Notes under the pieces: generated by a model | The model's database searches: none | Told to the model about the DNA's origin: nothing | The model's input: only the letters and a program-made list of their open reading frames with translations | Part shown: positions 43,429 to 52,730 of the stretch, in pieces | Position numbering within the stretch: the stretch's first letter is position 1 | Layout of the letters: every line of letters begins with the position of its first letter | NCBI GenBank assembly: GCA_041660045.1 | Contig: JBAZXA010000001.1 | Coordinates: 682,001 to 746,000 of the forward strand | Direction: 5' to 3' | DNA from: WM-3-3 sp041660045 | Lineage (GTDB): Bacteria > Pseudomonadota > Gammaproteobacteria > Methylococcales > Methylomonadaceae | DNA length: 64,000 nt | Position numbers and translations under genes: made by a program

Positions 43429-45027
43429 TTACCAATCCACTTGGGCACGCATTTCAAACAAATCAAGGTCGGTATTATTAAACGATCTAGAGCGAGCATT
43501 ACTGGTTCTTGCTGTATCAATATCCAAGACATGGACAAAATTTGCCATTAACCGCATATGTGAATGCGGGTACCAGTTTAACGCCGCTTTTAAGGTTTGG
43601 GCTTCACCACCCTGAATAATATTATCGTTTAGATTTAACCTATCATAGCCAAGAGCCACTTCCCAAGCGCCCCAGCCCTTATCTAAACCAAATCGATGGG
43701 TTGGTTTTATACGATCCCAAGCGCCGGTTTTAGCTTTATAAGCGCGCGACTCACCCGTTAAAAAGTAACTGACATAACCATAATAACCTTCCAAAGTTTC
43801 GCCACTACCATAGCCTCTGCCTGAGATATTTGTTTGGATATACTCAGCTTGCGCAGAAAACGGCCCATAAACCACCGCCGATTCAAGACCAAAACGAGAA
43901 AAACTTGAAACTTGTCTTGCCGCCAGTGAATTTATATTGCCTGTGGTTAAATTTCCGGTATTTAATATAGCGGTTCGGTCTACATTGCCATCAGGTGTAG
44001 ACGTGAAACTAAAACCACCAGAACTTAAATCTCCATTAGCTGTGTAATTATTATTCACTGACCGATAAGAGCCGGATGAACCGATATGTAAAAACTTTCT
44101 TTCGTTTTTATACCAAGGACGGCCAACAATACGTCCCGTAAAATCCCAACCAGTATCACCACTGCCGTTATTACGGTTGTTGTTACCATTAGAGTTGGTC
44201 GATGAGTTATTTGAGAAACCAGCACCGATGGTTTCAGTTTGAAAAGCAGTAAATAAAGCCAACCTATCCAATGCATAATTTGCCCCAATACCGACTTTGT
44301 AAGCATTTGGATTGTCAGAAAATGAGTTAACGATTTGGTTACGCTCAATAAACGTTAAGAAACGGTTACTGGTTGCCTCTTCTAAACTGAAGGGTTCTTT
44401 AAATTGGCCAAATCTTAAAGCGAAGGGCCCTGTGACTTTCCAATTCACGAAGGCATCAGTAATTCCAGCTGTAGCTGTACCATTTCCTCGGCTGAAATCA
44501 TATTCAAATTTATATTCGTAGTTTTTATAAAAAGAACCTTCTATACCAAGCCGCGCTCGGCGAAGGTTGACACCATCCGCCAGTTGATTAGTTGTATTAG
44601 CGCCCGTATTGGCCGCAGGATTATTGCCGTTAACATTTACTTGGGAATCAACTTGTAACCGGCCATTGATGGCAGCTTTAAAATTGCCATCAGCACTTTC
44701 AAATTCTATGCCTTTTTCGCCTAACTTAACTTCGGCAGCATCTTTTTTCTGTTCAAAAACATGCTCTTTTAATACTTCTATTTCTAGACGTTTGCTTTCC
44801 CAATCTTTGCGCAAGGCTTCAACCGAGTTTTTATCAGCTTCTACTTGCTTATTATCTGCCTTTTGATCTTCCACCTTTTCAAAAGTACCTAATTTGATGC
44901 GGTTTGGGCCCGATTCCGCAAATAATTGTTTTGTGGTTTTATCGACATAAAGATCAATTGCCAGTACAGGTGTTGCGCCTCCTGCCAGTATGGCCGCAAC
45001 GGAAAATGGTAATATAGGGTTTTTCAT
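43429..45027 (-). CDS. Phosphate-selective porin O/P family protein
   Basis: 532-aa outer-membrane porin of the OprO/OprP family. Signal peptide 1-23 (ends PVLA), a charged coiled-coil region ~50-105 (KADNKQVEADKNSVEALRKD...), then a long beta-barrel with ARLGIEGSFYKNYEYKFEYDF (~180-200) and LRFGQFKEPFSLEEATS (~225-241), both family blocks, ending in Trp. The coiled coil suggests a trimer stalk or peptidoglycan contact. PHO-box-like sequences lie upstream, which would fit phosphate uptake. Substrate is inferred from family. Confidence 0.9.
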   Translation of the reverse strand: MKNPILPFSVAAILAGGATPVLAIDLYVDKTTKQLFAESGPNRIKLGTFEKVEDQKADNKQVEADKNSVEALRKDWESKRLEIEVLKEHVFEQKKDAAEVKLGEKGIEFESADGNFKAAINGRLQVDSQVNVNGNNPAANTGANTTNQLADGVNLRRARLGIEGSFYKNYEYKFEYDFSRGNGTATAGITDAFVNWKVTGPFALRFGQFKEPFSLEEATSNRFLTFIERNQIVNSFSDNPNAYKVGIGANYALDRLALFTAFQTETIGAGFSNNSSTNSNGNNNRNNGSGDTGWDFTGRIVGRPWYKNERKFLHIGSSGSYRSVNNNYTANGDLSSGGFSFTSTPDGNVDRTAILNTGNLTTGNINSLAARQVSSFSRFGLESAVVYGPFSAQAEYIQTNISGRGYGSGETLEGYYGYVSYFLTGESRAYKAKTGAWDRIKPTHRFGLDKGWGAWEVALGYDRLNLNDNIIQGGEAQTLKAALNWYPHSHMRLMANFVHVLDIDTARTSNARSRSFNNTDLDLFEMRAQVDW

Positions 45028-45122
45028 TATTTGCCTTTATAAAGCTGTTATACATCCACAAATTTTAAACTGCGAATATTACAGTTTTATGTCAATCTCA
45101 TTTTTTATCGGCCAATTCCCCG

Positions 45123-45140
45123 TGTAAAGTTTTGTAACAG
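45123..45140 (-). promoter_or_regulatory. Weak PHO-box-like site for the porin gene
   Basis: Read on the minus strand: CTGTTACAAAACTTTACA, which agrees with the PhoB consensus at 12 of 18 positions, in the correct orientation and about 95 bases upstream of the porin start. Confidence 0.3.
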
Positions 45141-45259
45141 TATTTAAACGATGTTTAATCAAATACTTTACTTAACAACATTTTTTGTTTAATTCACTTG
45201 TAAGTTTGACTACTTAGACTACCTTATGTATCAAGTTAAAGCCTATTCACGCTTTAACA

Positions 45260-45277
45260 ATGTCATATAGTTGTCAT
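45260..45277 (+). promoter_or_regulatory. PHO-box-like direct repeat
   Basis: ATGTCATATAGTTGTCAT matches the PhoB-box consensus at 15 of 18 positions, with TGTCAT repeated at the characteristic 11-base period. It lies about 230 bases upstream of the OprP-like porin but is oriented away from it. Confidence 0.45.
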
Positions 45278-45354
45278 ATTTCTGTGGTTTTATTCCCTGC
45301 ACTTATTCCCCAATATTGAGCTTTATGATGAAACCATGCTTTTAGCTTAAAACC

Positions 45355-46017
45355 TTAGTCTCCGCCACAGCCTCCACCACAACCATCACCGCTGCCGTCG
45401 CCTCCGCAACCACTACTACAACCACCGCCGCAACCTATATGAGTACAGCAATAACCATAACTACTCATTTCGCAATTCAACTTATAAATAAAGCCATTTG
45501 AAATGCCTAGTTGCGCATCAATTGCAAACAATAATGGCAACGTTGTAGGGCTTTTAGCATTAATGTTTGCCTTGTTACAGGCTAAGCGCCAAGCGCGTTT
45601 GATACCCTCTTGCGCTATAACTTGCGAAGACATAGCCTCTGCCGGGGTGTGGTGTAAAAATCGCTTTAATGCTTTGTTACAAAAAAACTCATAACTTCTT
45701 GTAAACAAGATAAATTCATGCCAAGCATCATCTACGATTTGTGATGGCATAGAAACCATCCTATGCCGCGCCTTAAGACAAATATAAAAATAATCCCTTA
45801 ACGCTACAAACACCAAGTCCAATTCTATATCGCCTAAATGGGGATGTTTATTTTTTAATTTTGATTTAATAGATAGGGGAAAGACATAATTTTGTATATA
45901 TCTCATACGTTTCTGTTCTGAGTTTGAAACTAAAACAAATCTAAAAAACAATATAACAGTTAGTAACACCACAGCTAAAGCATAGTTGTCAAAAAACGAA
46001 AAAATACCGCTGACCAT
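45355..46017 (-). CDS. GRDP-like protein with Cys/Gly-rich tail
   Basis: 220-aa protein with one N-terminal membrane helix (~11-31), a helical domain containing IVDDAWHEFILFTRSYEFF (~92-110), which resembles the glycine-rich-domain protein (GRDP) family core, and a C-terminal tail of ~30 residues made almost only of Cys, Gly, Ser and Asp (about eight Cys in CGGGC-like steps). The tail could bind metals or be surface-exposed and disulfide-linked. Single gene upstream of the porin on the same strand. Function unknown. Confidence 0.7.
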   Translation of the reverse strand: MVSGIFSFFDNYALAVVLLTVILFFRFVLVSNSEQKRMRYIQNYVFPLSIKSKLKNKHPHLGDIELDLVFVALRDYFYICLKARHRMVSMPSQIVDDAWHEFILFTRSYEFFCNKALKRFLHHTPAEAMSSQVIAQEGIKRAWRLACNKANINAKSPTTLPLLFAIDAQLGISNGFIYKLNCEMSSYGYCCTHIGCGGGCSSGCGGDGSGDGCGGGCGGD

Positions 46018-46300
46018 CTTTACCCCCCCATTATTTTTTCTAACAATCTAGTTGAATGCAAAGTTATCAGTATTTTCTCAAAAAACGCATTAGCCACTGT
46101 TCTATAAGCAATAGTTTAAATGTTAGAAGCCCTGTCATCAAAATAGCAATTTACAACCTAAAATTTCGATTAATTAAACAACTAAATTAATAACTATTTA
46201 ATTTACAAAATTCAACCTTACAATGATAATGTTTCTCCGCATTTACTAGCATCATTGCGTGAAATGCGTTTGAATCTACTTTTTAAGCGCGGAAGGAATC

Positions 46301-47065
46301 ATGAAAAAATCTAAGGTAGCTTTTACCAAATTACTACATAAAACAATAACTATCCCATTACTCAGTGGCTTATCGTATCTACCCGTAGCTTCTGCAGAAT
46401 TTAATATCGCCTTATATTCTGGCCAAGCCTATGTGGATGATGGTGATTTAAACCTAAAGCAAGGTAATACTAATTTAAACTTCAATAACGTCAGTTGGGG
46501 CGACCGTTCATTTGACTCACCTGCCTATTACGGTGCCCGTGTTGGTTATTGGTTTGACAGTGCCCCTAATTGGGGAGTTTCAGTTGATTATAGCCATTTA
46601 AAAAATTATTTAAATGTCGATAAGAATGTCCAAGTCACTGGTGTAAGAGATGGTGTCGCCGTCAATGGTGTTGAACGTGTCAGTAATACTATCCAAGACT
46701 TTAATGAATCGCACGGTGTAAATACCGTTACGTTTAATGGCCATTACCGGTGGTTTCCAACCGGCCAGCGTGACCAAAGCCTATTGGGCAGGGCACAACT
46801 TTATACGGGCTTAGGGGCTGGTTTTAGCGTACCCCATGTCGAAGCACTAATAAATGGCGCTAGAACATTTGAATATCAAGCTGGGGCTGGAGCAGTCATA
46901 AATGGTCTGCTTGGTGTTAATTATGATATCTACAGTTTTATCTCAGGTTTTGCCGAATATAAACTCACTTATGTAAATAACGAAGACGATTTAAAAGGTG
47001 GCGGCACTATCAGCAAAGAAACCGTTAACCATCAACTGATATTTGGTTTAGCTGCGCATTTCTAG
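46301..47065 (+). CDS. Outer-membrane beta-barrel protein
   Basis: 254-aa exported barrel protein. AAGGA ribosome-binding site; signal peptide 1-32 (ends VASA); then alternating aromatic/polar strands (YYGARVGYWF, WGVSVDYSHLKNY, AQLYTGLGAGFSVPHVEA) and a C-terminal Phe typical of BAM substrates. Size and pattern fit the 8-stranded OmpA/OmpW-like porin fold. Single gene with its own terminator. Function not predicted. Confidence 0.75.
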   Translation: MKKSKVAFTKLLHKTITIPLLSGLSYLPVASAEFNIALYSGQAYVDDGDLNLKQGNTNLNFNNVSWGDRSFDSPAYYGARVGYWFDSAPNWGVSVDYSHLKNYLNVDKNVQVTGVRDGVAVNGVERVSNTIQDFNESHGVNTVTFNGHYRWFPTGQRDQSLLGRAQLYTGLGAGFSVPHVEALINGARTFEYQAGAGAVINGLLGVNYDIYSFISGFAEYKLTYVNNEDDLKGGGTISKETVNHQLIFGLAAHF

Positions 47066-47097
47066 GTACACATACAGTTCGATTTGGGTTAAGTAAC

Positions 47098-47122
47098 AAG
47101 CCCCATATGAAACATGGGGCTT
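47098..47122 (+). terminator. Terminator-like hairpin after the beta-barrel gene
   Basis: AAGCCCCAT and ATGGGGCTT form a 9-bp perfect stem with a 7-base loop, 33 bases after the stop codon. The downstream T-content is modest. Confidence 0.6.
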
Positions 47123-47223
47123 AATTAAAACTAAAACGCTGTATCAATGATGGTATCTTACAAAACTATTGTTAAATAAAGCATTGGCAAAAATAGGTTT
47201 TAATCAAATGTTTTGCGGCCTTA

Positions 47224-48501
47224 TCACCAATGCATAGCGTGGCTTTCTTTCATGAAACACACCGCCAAAAAACTAATGGCCGCTGCAACAGAAACATAGC
47301 CACCCACCCAAGCTAAGCCACCAGCATCCACTAAACGTTGCGCGATATAAGGTGCAGCAGAAGCACCTATAATGCCGCCCAAGTTATAAGCCATGCCGGC
47401 ACCGGTATAACGCAAACGTACAGGAAATAATTCTGGTAAAAACGCCCCCATAGGCGCAAACGTAGCACCCATTAAAAACAGCCCTAAACATAAAAATGCA
47501 GTGATGCTAACAATGTGGCCACTCGCCAACATAGGTTGTAAAGCAAAACCAGCCAGAAATGCCGCAAAACCAGCCACCAACAATACTTTTTTTCGTCCAT
47601 ACTGATCACTAGCCCAGCCGGAAATTGGTGTGGCCACTGCCATAAACAACACAGCTACAGACAACATCTGCAAAAACTGCTGGCGCGCAATTCCAAGATG
47701 AGTCGTACCATAACTTAACGAAAACACCGTGGTTATATAAAACAAAGCATAACAAACAACCATCGACAGCGCCCCTAATAACACTTTAGAAAGTTGGGAT
47801 GACAATACCATTTTAAGTGGTGATTTAACTTGCTGTTGCTGCTGCAAAACTTTAGCAAATACCGGCGTTTCCGCAATCCTTAGCCGAACATACAAGCCAA
47901 TGGCCACCAATACCGAACTGGCCAAAAACGGCAAGCGCCATCCCCAATCTTTAAATGCCTGCTCTGATAAACATTGTGTAACCCATAAAAAACTGGCTGT
48001 GGCCAACAAAAAACCTGCGGCAGGCCCCAATTGGGGAAACATGCCATACCACCCGCGCCTACCTACAGGCGCATATTCAGTTGCCAACAAAGCCGCACCA
48101 CCCCATTCCCCACCTAAGCCTATCCCTTGGCCAAAGCGTAACAGGCATAATAAAATGGGTGCCCAGGTGCCAATAACCGCGTAGCCTGGTAACAGACCAA
48201 TCAAAACCGTCGATATGCCCATAACCAATAATGATGCAACCAAGGTTGTCTTACGACCGATACGGTCACCAAAATGGCCAAATATTGCTGCCCCTATAGG
48301 TCTGCTAAGAAACGCCAAGGCAAAGCTTAAAAAGCTATTAAGTGTTTGTGCTGCGGGATTATCTGCGGGGAAAAAAACGGGGCCTATCACTAATGCCGCA
48401 GCCATGCCATAAATATAAAAATCGTAAAACTCAATAGCTGTGCCTACAAAACATGCCAATGCGATGCGCACTGTCGAGGTGGGTGAACTTTTATCTGTCA
48501 A
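47224..48501 (-). CDS. MHS-family MFS transporter
   Basis: 425-aa major facilitator with 12 predicted helices of the metabolite:H+ symporter (ProP/KgtP/ShiA) family. Signatures: GTAIEFYDFYIYGM (~20-33), the loop motif GHFGDRIGRKTTL (~75-87), and GLGGEWGGAALLATEYAP (~127-144). Known members import organic acids, proline/betaine or shikimate with protons. It lies 170 bases downstream of nasA on the same strand, in the place where nitrate transporters often sit, but it is not of the NarK type. Substrate unknown. Confidence 0.9.
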   Translation of the reverse strand: MTDKSSPTSTVRIALACFVGTAIEFYDFYIYGMAAALVIGPVFFPADNPAAQTLNSFLSFALAFLSRPIGAAIFGHFGDRIGRKTTLVASLLVMGISTVLIGLLPGYAVIGTWAPILLCLLRFGQGIGLGGEWGGAALLATEYAPVGRRGWYGMFPQLGPAAGFLLATASFLWVTQCLSEQAFKDWGWRLPFLASSVLVAIGLYVRLRIAETPVFAKVLQQQQQVKSPLKMVLSSQLSKVLLGALSMVVCYALFYITTVFSLSYGTTHLGIARQQFLQMLSVAVLFMAVATPISGWASDQYGRKKVLLVAGFAAFLAGFALQPMLASGHIVSITAFLCLGLFLMGATFAPMGAFLPELFPVRLRYTGAGMAYNLGGIIGASAAPYIAQRLVDAGGLAWVGGYVSVAAAISFLAVCFMKESHAMHW

Positions 48502-48671
48502 TGGCTAACCTTACGCTAAATTTTGCCCATTCAGGACAAGAAAAAGACGATAGGCTAGCATATTTCATCGGGTTCGCGGCTAAGGAGTGAAAAAACGGAA
48601 ACAAAGAGCACAACTAGGCCGTAAGATTTCCATTCATCATAGAGCCCCTGTATGCGTGGCTCGGCATGGGA

Positions 48672-51344
48672 TTACAACATCGCTTTGATCTCTGGAATGC
48701 AAGAGCCGCAATTTGTGCCCGCTTTTAGGTATTGCCCAACTTCCTGATGAGTTTTTAAGCCATTTTCTTTTATAGCAGACAAAATGGTTTTTTCACCAAC
48801 ATTAAAACATGCGCAGACTACCGCACCCGTATCCTCAACACCTAATGGCGGCATACCCGTTAATAAAGCTAGACGTTCTGCAAGCCCTATCGATTGTTCC
48901 GCAAACAATCCGGTTAGCCAATTCCGTTCGGGTAAATTGAAGTGTGCTGAGATAAATAGGACTACCTCTAATTTATCTTCTGCTAAAAAAGCAGCTCGAT
49001 AGTTGCCTTTGCTAACATCACTGTATTCCAAGCATTGTTTCTGGCTTGTAGACGTGTGTCCCAAGCTAGCTAACAGCCAATCTTGCCAGTTTGCGGGTAG
49101 GCTTTCCCCAGCGAGCTCATAACGGTAAAAGTGTTCACCTTTAACTTTAACGCAATATTCAATCCCTGCCATTGTCAGCTCATGTCTAGACAGTAAAAAA
49201 CCATACCAAAGCGCTGCATAAGGCTTAATTCTAACTGGTGTATGCTTACTTTCGGGTTGTTTTGAAATTGGGTCATAGACTGGATTAACCAATGCTCCCA
49301 TACGACCACGGTTGGCAAATTGGTTAGTCCAATGCATGGGCACAAAAACATTGCCTGGCTTTTGGCTATCAGTTACCAACACTCTTGCCAGCATATTACC
49401 CCAACTACTTTCAAGCAGAGCTAATGAATTTGCTTGCATACCATAAAGTTCGGCATCATCGGGATGTATTTCAACAAACGGCTCAGGTTTATGCTGGTTT
49501 AATTTGGCAGCTATCGCAGTACGCGTCATAGTATGCCACTGATCCCGCAAACGCCCGGTATTCAATACTAAGGGATACTCTGCATTAGGCAAATTGATCG
49601 GTAACTGTGGCTCAACTGCAATAAACTGAGCTTTACCAGAAACTGTAAAATACTGGCCATCATCAAACATACGCGCCCTACCATTGGGATAAGCCTTATT
49701 GACTGGCCATTGTATCGGTTGTAACATTTGATACGCAGGCACGCTAATATCAGCTAAGGCTGAAATATCAAAATCGCGCAAACCGTGTACCTGATCATTT
49801 TCATAACCTGAAAGCGCTGCATGTTCACGAAAGATATCTACTGGGCTTTGATAATTAAAAGCTGCGCCAAAGCCCATCCGTTGCGCAACTTGGCTTAAAA
49901 TCCACCAATCTGGCTTAGCATTACCAGCTGGGCTAAACAAGGCGCGTTGCCGGGAAATGCAACGTTCAGAATTGGTCACCGTACCCTCTTTTTCACTCCA
50001 ACCTTGGGCTGGCAGTAATACATGGCCGTGCTCAGTGGTATCAGTTTGTGCTATACAGTCTGATACCACCACAAACTCGCAACGCTGTAGGGCAAGCTTA
50101 ACTTTGTCTGCATTAGGTAAACTGACGACCGGATTGGTACCCATAATCCAAACCGCTTTGATTGTGCCGTCATAAATTGCATCAAATAATTCGACCGCTG
50201 ACAAACCGGGCTTTTGCGCAATATTATTGCTGTTCCAGAAGCGCGCCACACGTAAAATGTCATCTCGGTTTGAAAAATCCATGTGCGCTGCCAATTGATG
50301 CGACAAACCACCTACTTCCCGTCCCCCCATCGCGTTGGGTTGTCCGGTTAAGGAAAACGGCCCCATACCAGGCTTGCCTATGCGCCCAGTAGCTAAATGG
50401 CAATTGATGATGGCATCAACCTTATCCGTGCCTGAAGCTGATTGATTAATGCCTTGGCTATAAAGGCTCATCACTTTTTCGGTGCCAGCAAACCAATCAT
50501 AAAACGTCAAAATATCATCGGCTTTTATTCGGCAACGTTCAGCAACTTGGAATAAGTCACTGCTACTGATTGCTGCTGTTTTAAGGGCTTCTACATAGCC
50601 TTCGGAATGCGCATTGATATATGTTTGGTTCAATTCAGGCCGAGATGCCAAATAATACAATAAACCATTAAAAAGCACCGCATCGCTACCGGAAGCTATC
50701 GGTAAATGTAAATCGGCAATATCACAGGTAACTGTTTTTCTGGGATCAATAACGACAATTTTTAACTTAGGATTTGCTTCTTTAGCCGCTCTAATTCGTT
50801 GGAAGCTAACTGGATGGCACCAAGCTGTATTTGAGCCTATCAAAACCATAAGGTCAGCCAATTCATAATCACCATAACAACCAGGCACAGTATCTGAGCC
50901 AAATGCACGTTTGTGGCCCGCCACCGATGAAGACATGCATAAACGGCTATTTGTATCCATATTGCCACTACCAATAAAACCTTTCATCAGCTTATTGGCA
51001 ACGTAATAATCTTCCGTTAACAATTGTCCAGAACCATAAATGGCAACCGCATCTGGGCCATAGTTATTAATGGCGGCTTTAAAAGCATCAGCGACTAATT
51101 GTAAAGCCTCTGGCCAGCTGGCTTTGTGCCCATAAACCATAGGCTCTAACAAGCGGCCTTTCAGTTCTGTAGTTTCACCTAAAGCAGAACCTTTAGAACA
51201 CAAACGCCCAAAATTAGCGGGATGTGCATTATCACCTAAAATTTTAACTTCTCGGGTAACTTCATCGACCATCGCTTCGATACCGCAACCCACACCGCAA
51301 TAAGGGCAAGTCGTATTTATGCTTTTAGCTGCGCTTGTGTTCAT
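48672..51344 (-). CDS. nasA: Assimilatory nitrate reductase catalytic subunit
   Basis: 890-aa molybdopterin enzyme that reduces nitrate to nitrite in the cytoplasm. N-terminal [4Fe-4S] motif TTCPYCGVGC...GRLCSKG (Cys13, Cys16, Cys20 and a fourth ~49); molybdopterin domains follow (~65-560, including SRLCMSSSVAGHKRAFG), then the dinucleotide-binding domain (LNTGRLRDQWHTMTRT, ~587-602). A C-terminal BFD-like [2Fe-2S] domain is present (VCACFNVGE...GTNCGSC, ~838-885), the usual NasA layout. Overlaps nasB by four bases (ATGA). Confidence 0.95.
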   Translation of the reverse strand: MNTSAAKSINTTCPYCGVGCGIEAMVDEVTREVKILGDNAHPANFGRLCSKGSALGETTELKGRLLEPMVYGHKASWPEALQLVADAFKAAINNYGPDAVAIYGSGQLLTEDYYVANKLMKGFIGSGNMDTNSRLCMSSSVAGHKRAFGSDTVPGCYGDYELADLMVLIGSNTAWCHPVSFQRIRAAKEANPKLKIVVIDPRKTVTCDIADLHLPIASGSDAVLFNGLLYYLASRPELNQTYINAHSEGYVEALKTAAISSSDLFQVAERCRIKADDILTFYDWFAGTEKVMSLYSQGINQSASGTDKVDAIINCHLATGRIGKPGMGPFSLTGQPNAMGGREVGGLSHQLAAHMDFSNRDDILRVARFWNSNNIAQKPGLSAVELFDAIYDGTIKAVWIMGTNPVVSLPNADKVKLALQRCEFVVVSDCIAQTDTTEHGHVLLPAQGWSEKEGTVTNSERCISRQRALFSPAGNAKPDWWILSQVAQRMGFGAAFNYQSPVDIFREHAALSGYENDQVHGLRDFDISALADISVPAYQMLQPIQWPVNKAYPNGRARMFDDGQYFTVSGKAQFIAVEPQLPINLPNAEYPLVLNTGRLRDQWHTMTRTAIAAKLNQHKPEPFVEIHPDDAELYGMQANSLALLESSWGNMLARVLVTDSQKPGNVFVPMHWTNQFANRGRMGALVNPVYDPISKQPESKHTPVRIKPYAALWYGFLLSRHELTMAGIEYCVKVKGEHFYRYELAGESLPANWQDWLLASLGHTSTSQKQCLEYSDVSKGNYRAAFLAEDKLEVVLFISAHFNLPERNWLTGLFAEQSIGLAERLALLTGMPPLGVEDTGAVVCACFNVGEKTILSAIKENGLKTHQEVGQYLKAGTNCGSCIPEIKAML

Positions 51345-52576
51345 GCTGCCACCTCAACCTGAGCCACATAAGCATTGCCGAATATCAAATGATCACGAAT
51401 CAACGAAATATCTTGCTGTTTTTCCAACAGGCCTTGATACCAGCCACCATCACGGGTATCGCCATATAAAACGGCCCCCATAATGGTATTATCCTTAATC
51501 ACCAATTTTTTATAGATGCCGGAATAAGAATCGGTAAAAACAATCTGCTCAGACCCCTCATCACCGACAAAATCGCCGACTGAAAACACATTTATCCCAG
51601 TCACTTTTAGTTTGGTTGCCGTCGGTAAACTGATGAATTCGGCATCCCCTTCACCACCCAAGTGATTAGCACAGACCTTGGCCTGGTCAAATAAAGGTGC
51701 CACCAAACCAAATGTTGCCCCTCGGTGCTGTATGCACTCACCTACTGAATATATATTAGGGTCATTGGTTTGTAAGCCATCGTTAACCACAATGCCACGC
51801 TCACAGCCTAATCCAGCAGCCTGTGCTAAAGTGATATTAGGCTTTATGCCTATGGCCATTACAAACAAATCACAGTCTAATTGGCTACCGTCCGCAAAAC
51901 GGACAGCACTCACATGGCCGTTGCCGTCGTCAATTAATGACTCCGTGTTTGCCCCCATTTTAAATTTTAAGCCCCGGCTTTCTAATGCTTGTTGTAATAA
52001 CGTGGCTGCTTGCTGATCCAGTTGGCGGTTTAGCAAGGTTTCACCATTATGCAACACAGTGACCTCCATACCTCTTAAAACTAAACCATTAGCCGCTTCC
52101 AATCCCAGTAAGCCGCCACCTAACACTACGGCTTTATTATGACTTTGGCTGTAGGCTAGCATCTTATTGACATCGACTATGTCCCTGAAGCTGATAACCC
52201 CATCTAATTGATGACCAGGAATGGGTAATATTAAAGGTTTAGACCCCGTTGCTATGAGTAAAGCATCGTAGTCAACTTGAGTACCATCAATGGTAGATAC
52301 CGATTGTTTATCACGATCTATGGTCACCACCGCTTTGTCTTGCCCTGCATATAAGGTAATCCCATTGTCCTGATACCACTGACGATCATTAATAATAATA
52401 TCTTCTATGGCTTTTTCCCCACTCAACACAGCGGAAAGCATAATTCTGTTATAGTTTCCATAGGGTTCCGCACCAAAAACTGTAATTTCATATTTTTCGG
52501 GTGCAATTAATAATATTTCTTCAACAGTACGCATACCTGCCATACCATTGCCGATGACAACTAATCGTTTTTTCAA
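51341..52576 (-). CDS. nasB: Nitrate reductase electron-transfer subunit (NAD(P)H/FAD)
   Basis: 411-aa FAD/NAD-dependent reductase like the N-terminal half of NirB or rubredoxin reductases; it should pass electrons from NAD(P)H to NasA. I prefer the TTG at 52576 (KKRLVVIGNGMAG follows) because AAGG lies eight bases upstream; a GTG at 52585 is the alternative. FAD motif VVIGNGMAGMR (~5-15), second pyridine nucleotide motif VLGGGLLGLEAANGL (~146-160), and YSVGECIQHRG (~271-281). It lacks the C-terminal [2Fe-2S] domain found in some NasB. Directly coupled to nasA. Confidence 0.88.
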   Translation of the reverse strand: MKKRLVVIGNGMAGMRTVEEILLIAPEKYEITVFGAEPYGNYNRIMLSAVLSGEKAIEDIIINDRQWYQDNGITLYAGQDKAVVTIDRDKQSVSTIDGTQVDYDALLIATGSKPLILPIPGHQLDGVISFRDIVDVNKMLAYSQSHNKAVVLGGGLLGLEAANGLVLRGMEVTVLHNGETLLNRQLDQQAATLLQQALESRGLKFKMGANTESLIDDGNGHVSAVRFADGSQLDCDLFVMAIGIKPNITLAQAAGLGCERGIVVNDGLQTNDPNIYSVGECIQHRGATFGLVAPLFDQAKVCANHLGGEGDAEFISLPTATKLKVTGINVFSVGDFVGDEGSEQIVFTDSYSGIYKKLVIKDNTIMGAVLYGDTRDGGWYQGLLEKQQDISLIRDHLIFGNAYVAQVEVAA

Positions 52577-52677
52577 AACTAACACCTTATTGATGGGTTT
52601 GATTCGGCGCTGTAGACAAAGCCAATGCTCGCTTGCCTAAACCAGGCTTAAAACCACTAAATTTGATAGACGCATGC

Positions 52678-52706
52678 TAAATTTGGCCAAAGCATGACCA
52701 AATTTA
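52678..52706 (-). repeat. Inverted repeat between phzF and nasB
   Basis: TAAATTTGG and CCAAATTTA with an 11-base spacer, in the 155-base gap between phzF and nasB. No T-run follows, so it may be an operator or a processing hairpin rather than a terminator. Confidence 0.4.
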
Positions 52707-52730
52707 ACGCCAAACTATTTCTAGAACGGC

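Larger units (their letters stand above)
45028..45354. other. Porin upstream region
   Basis: About 330 AT-rich bases holding the promoter of the porin gene and two PHO-box-like direct repeats (45123-45140 and 45260-45277, listed separately). No gene recognised. Confidence 0.5.
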
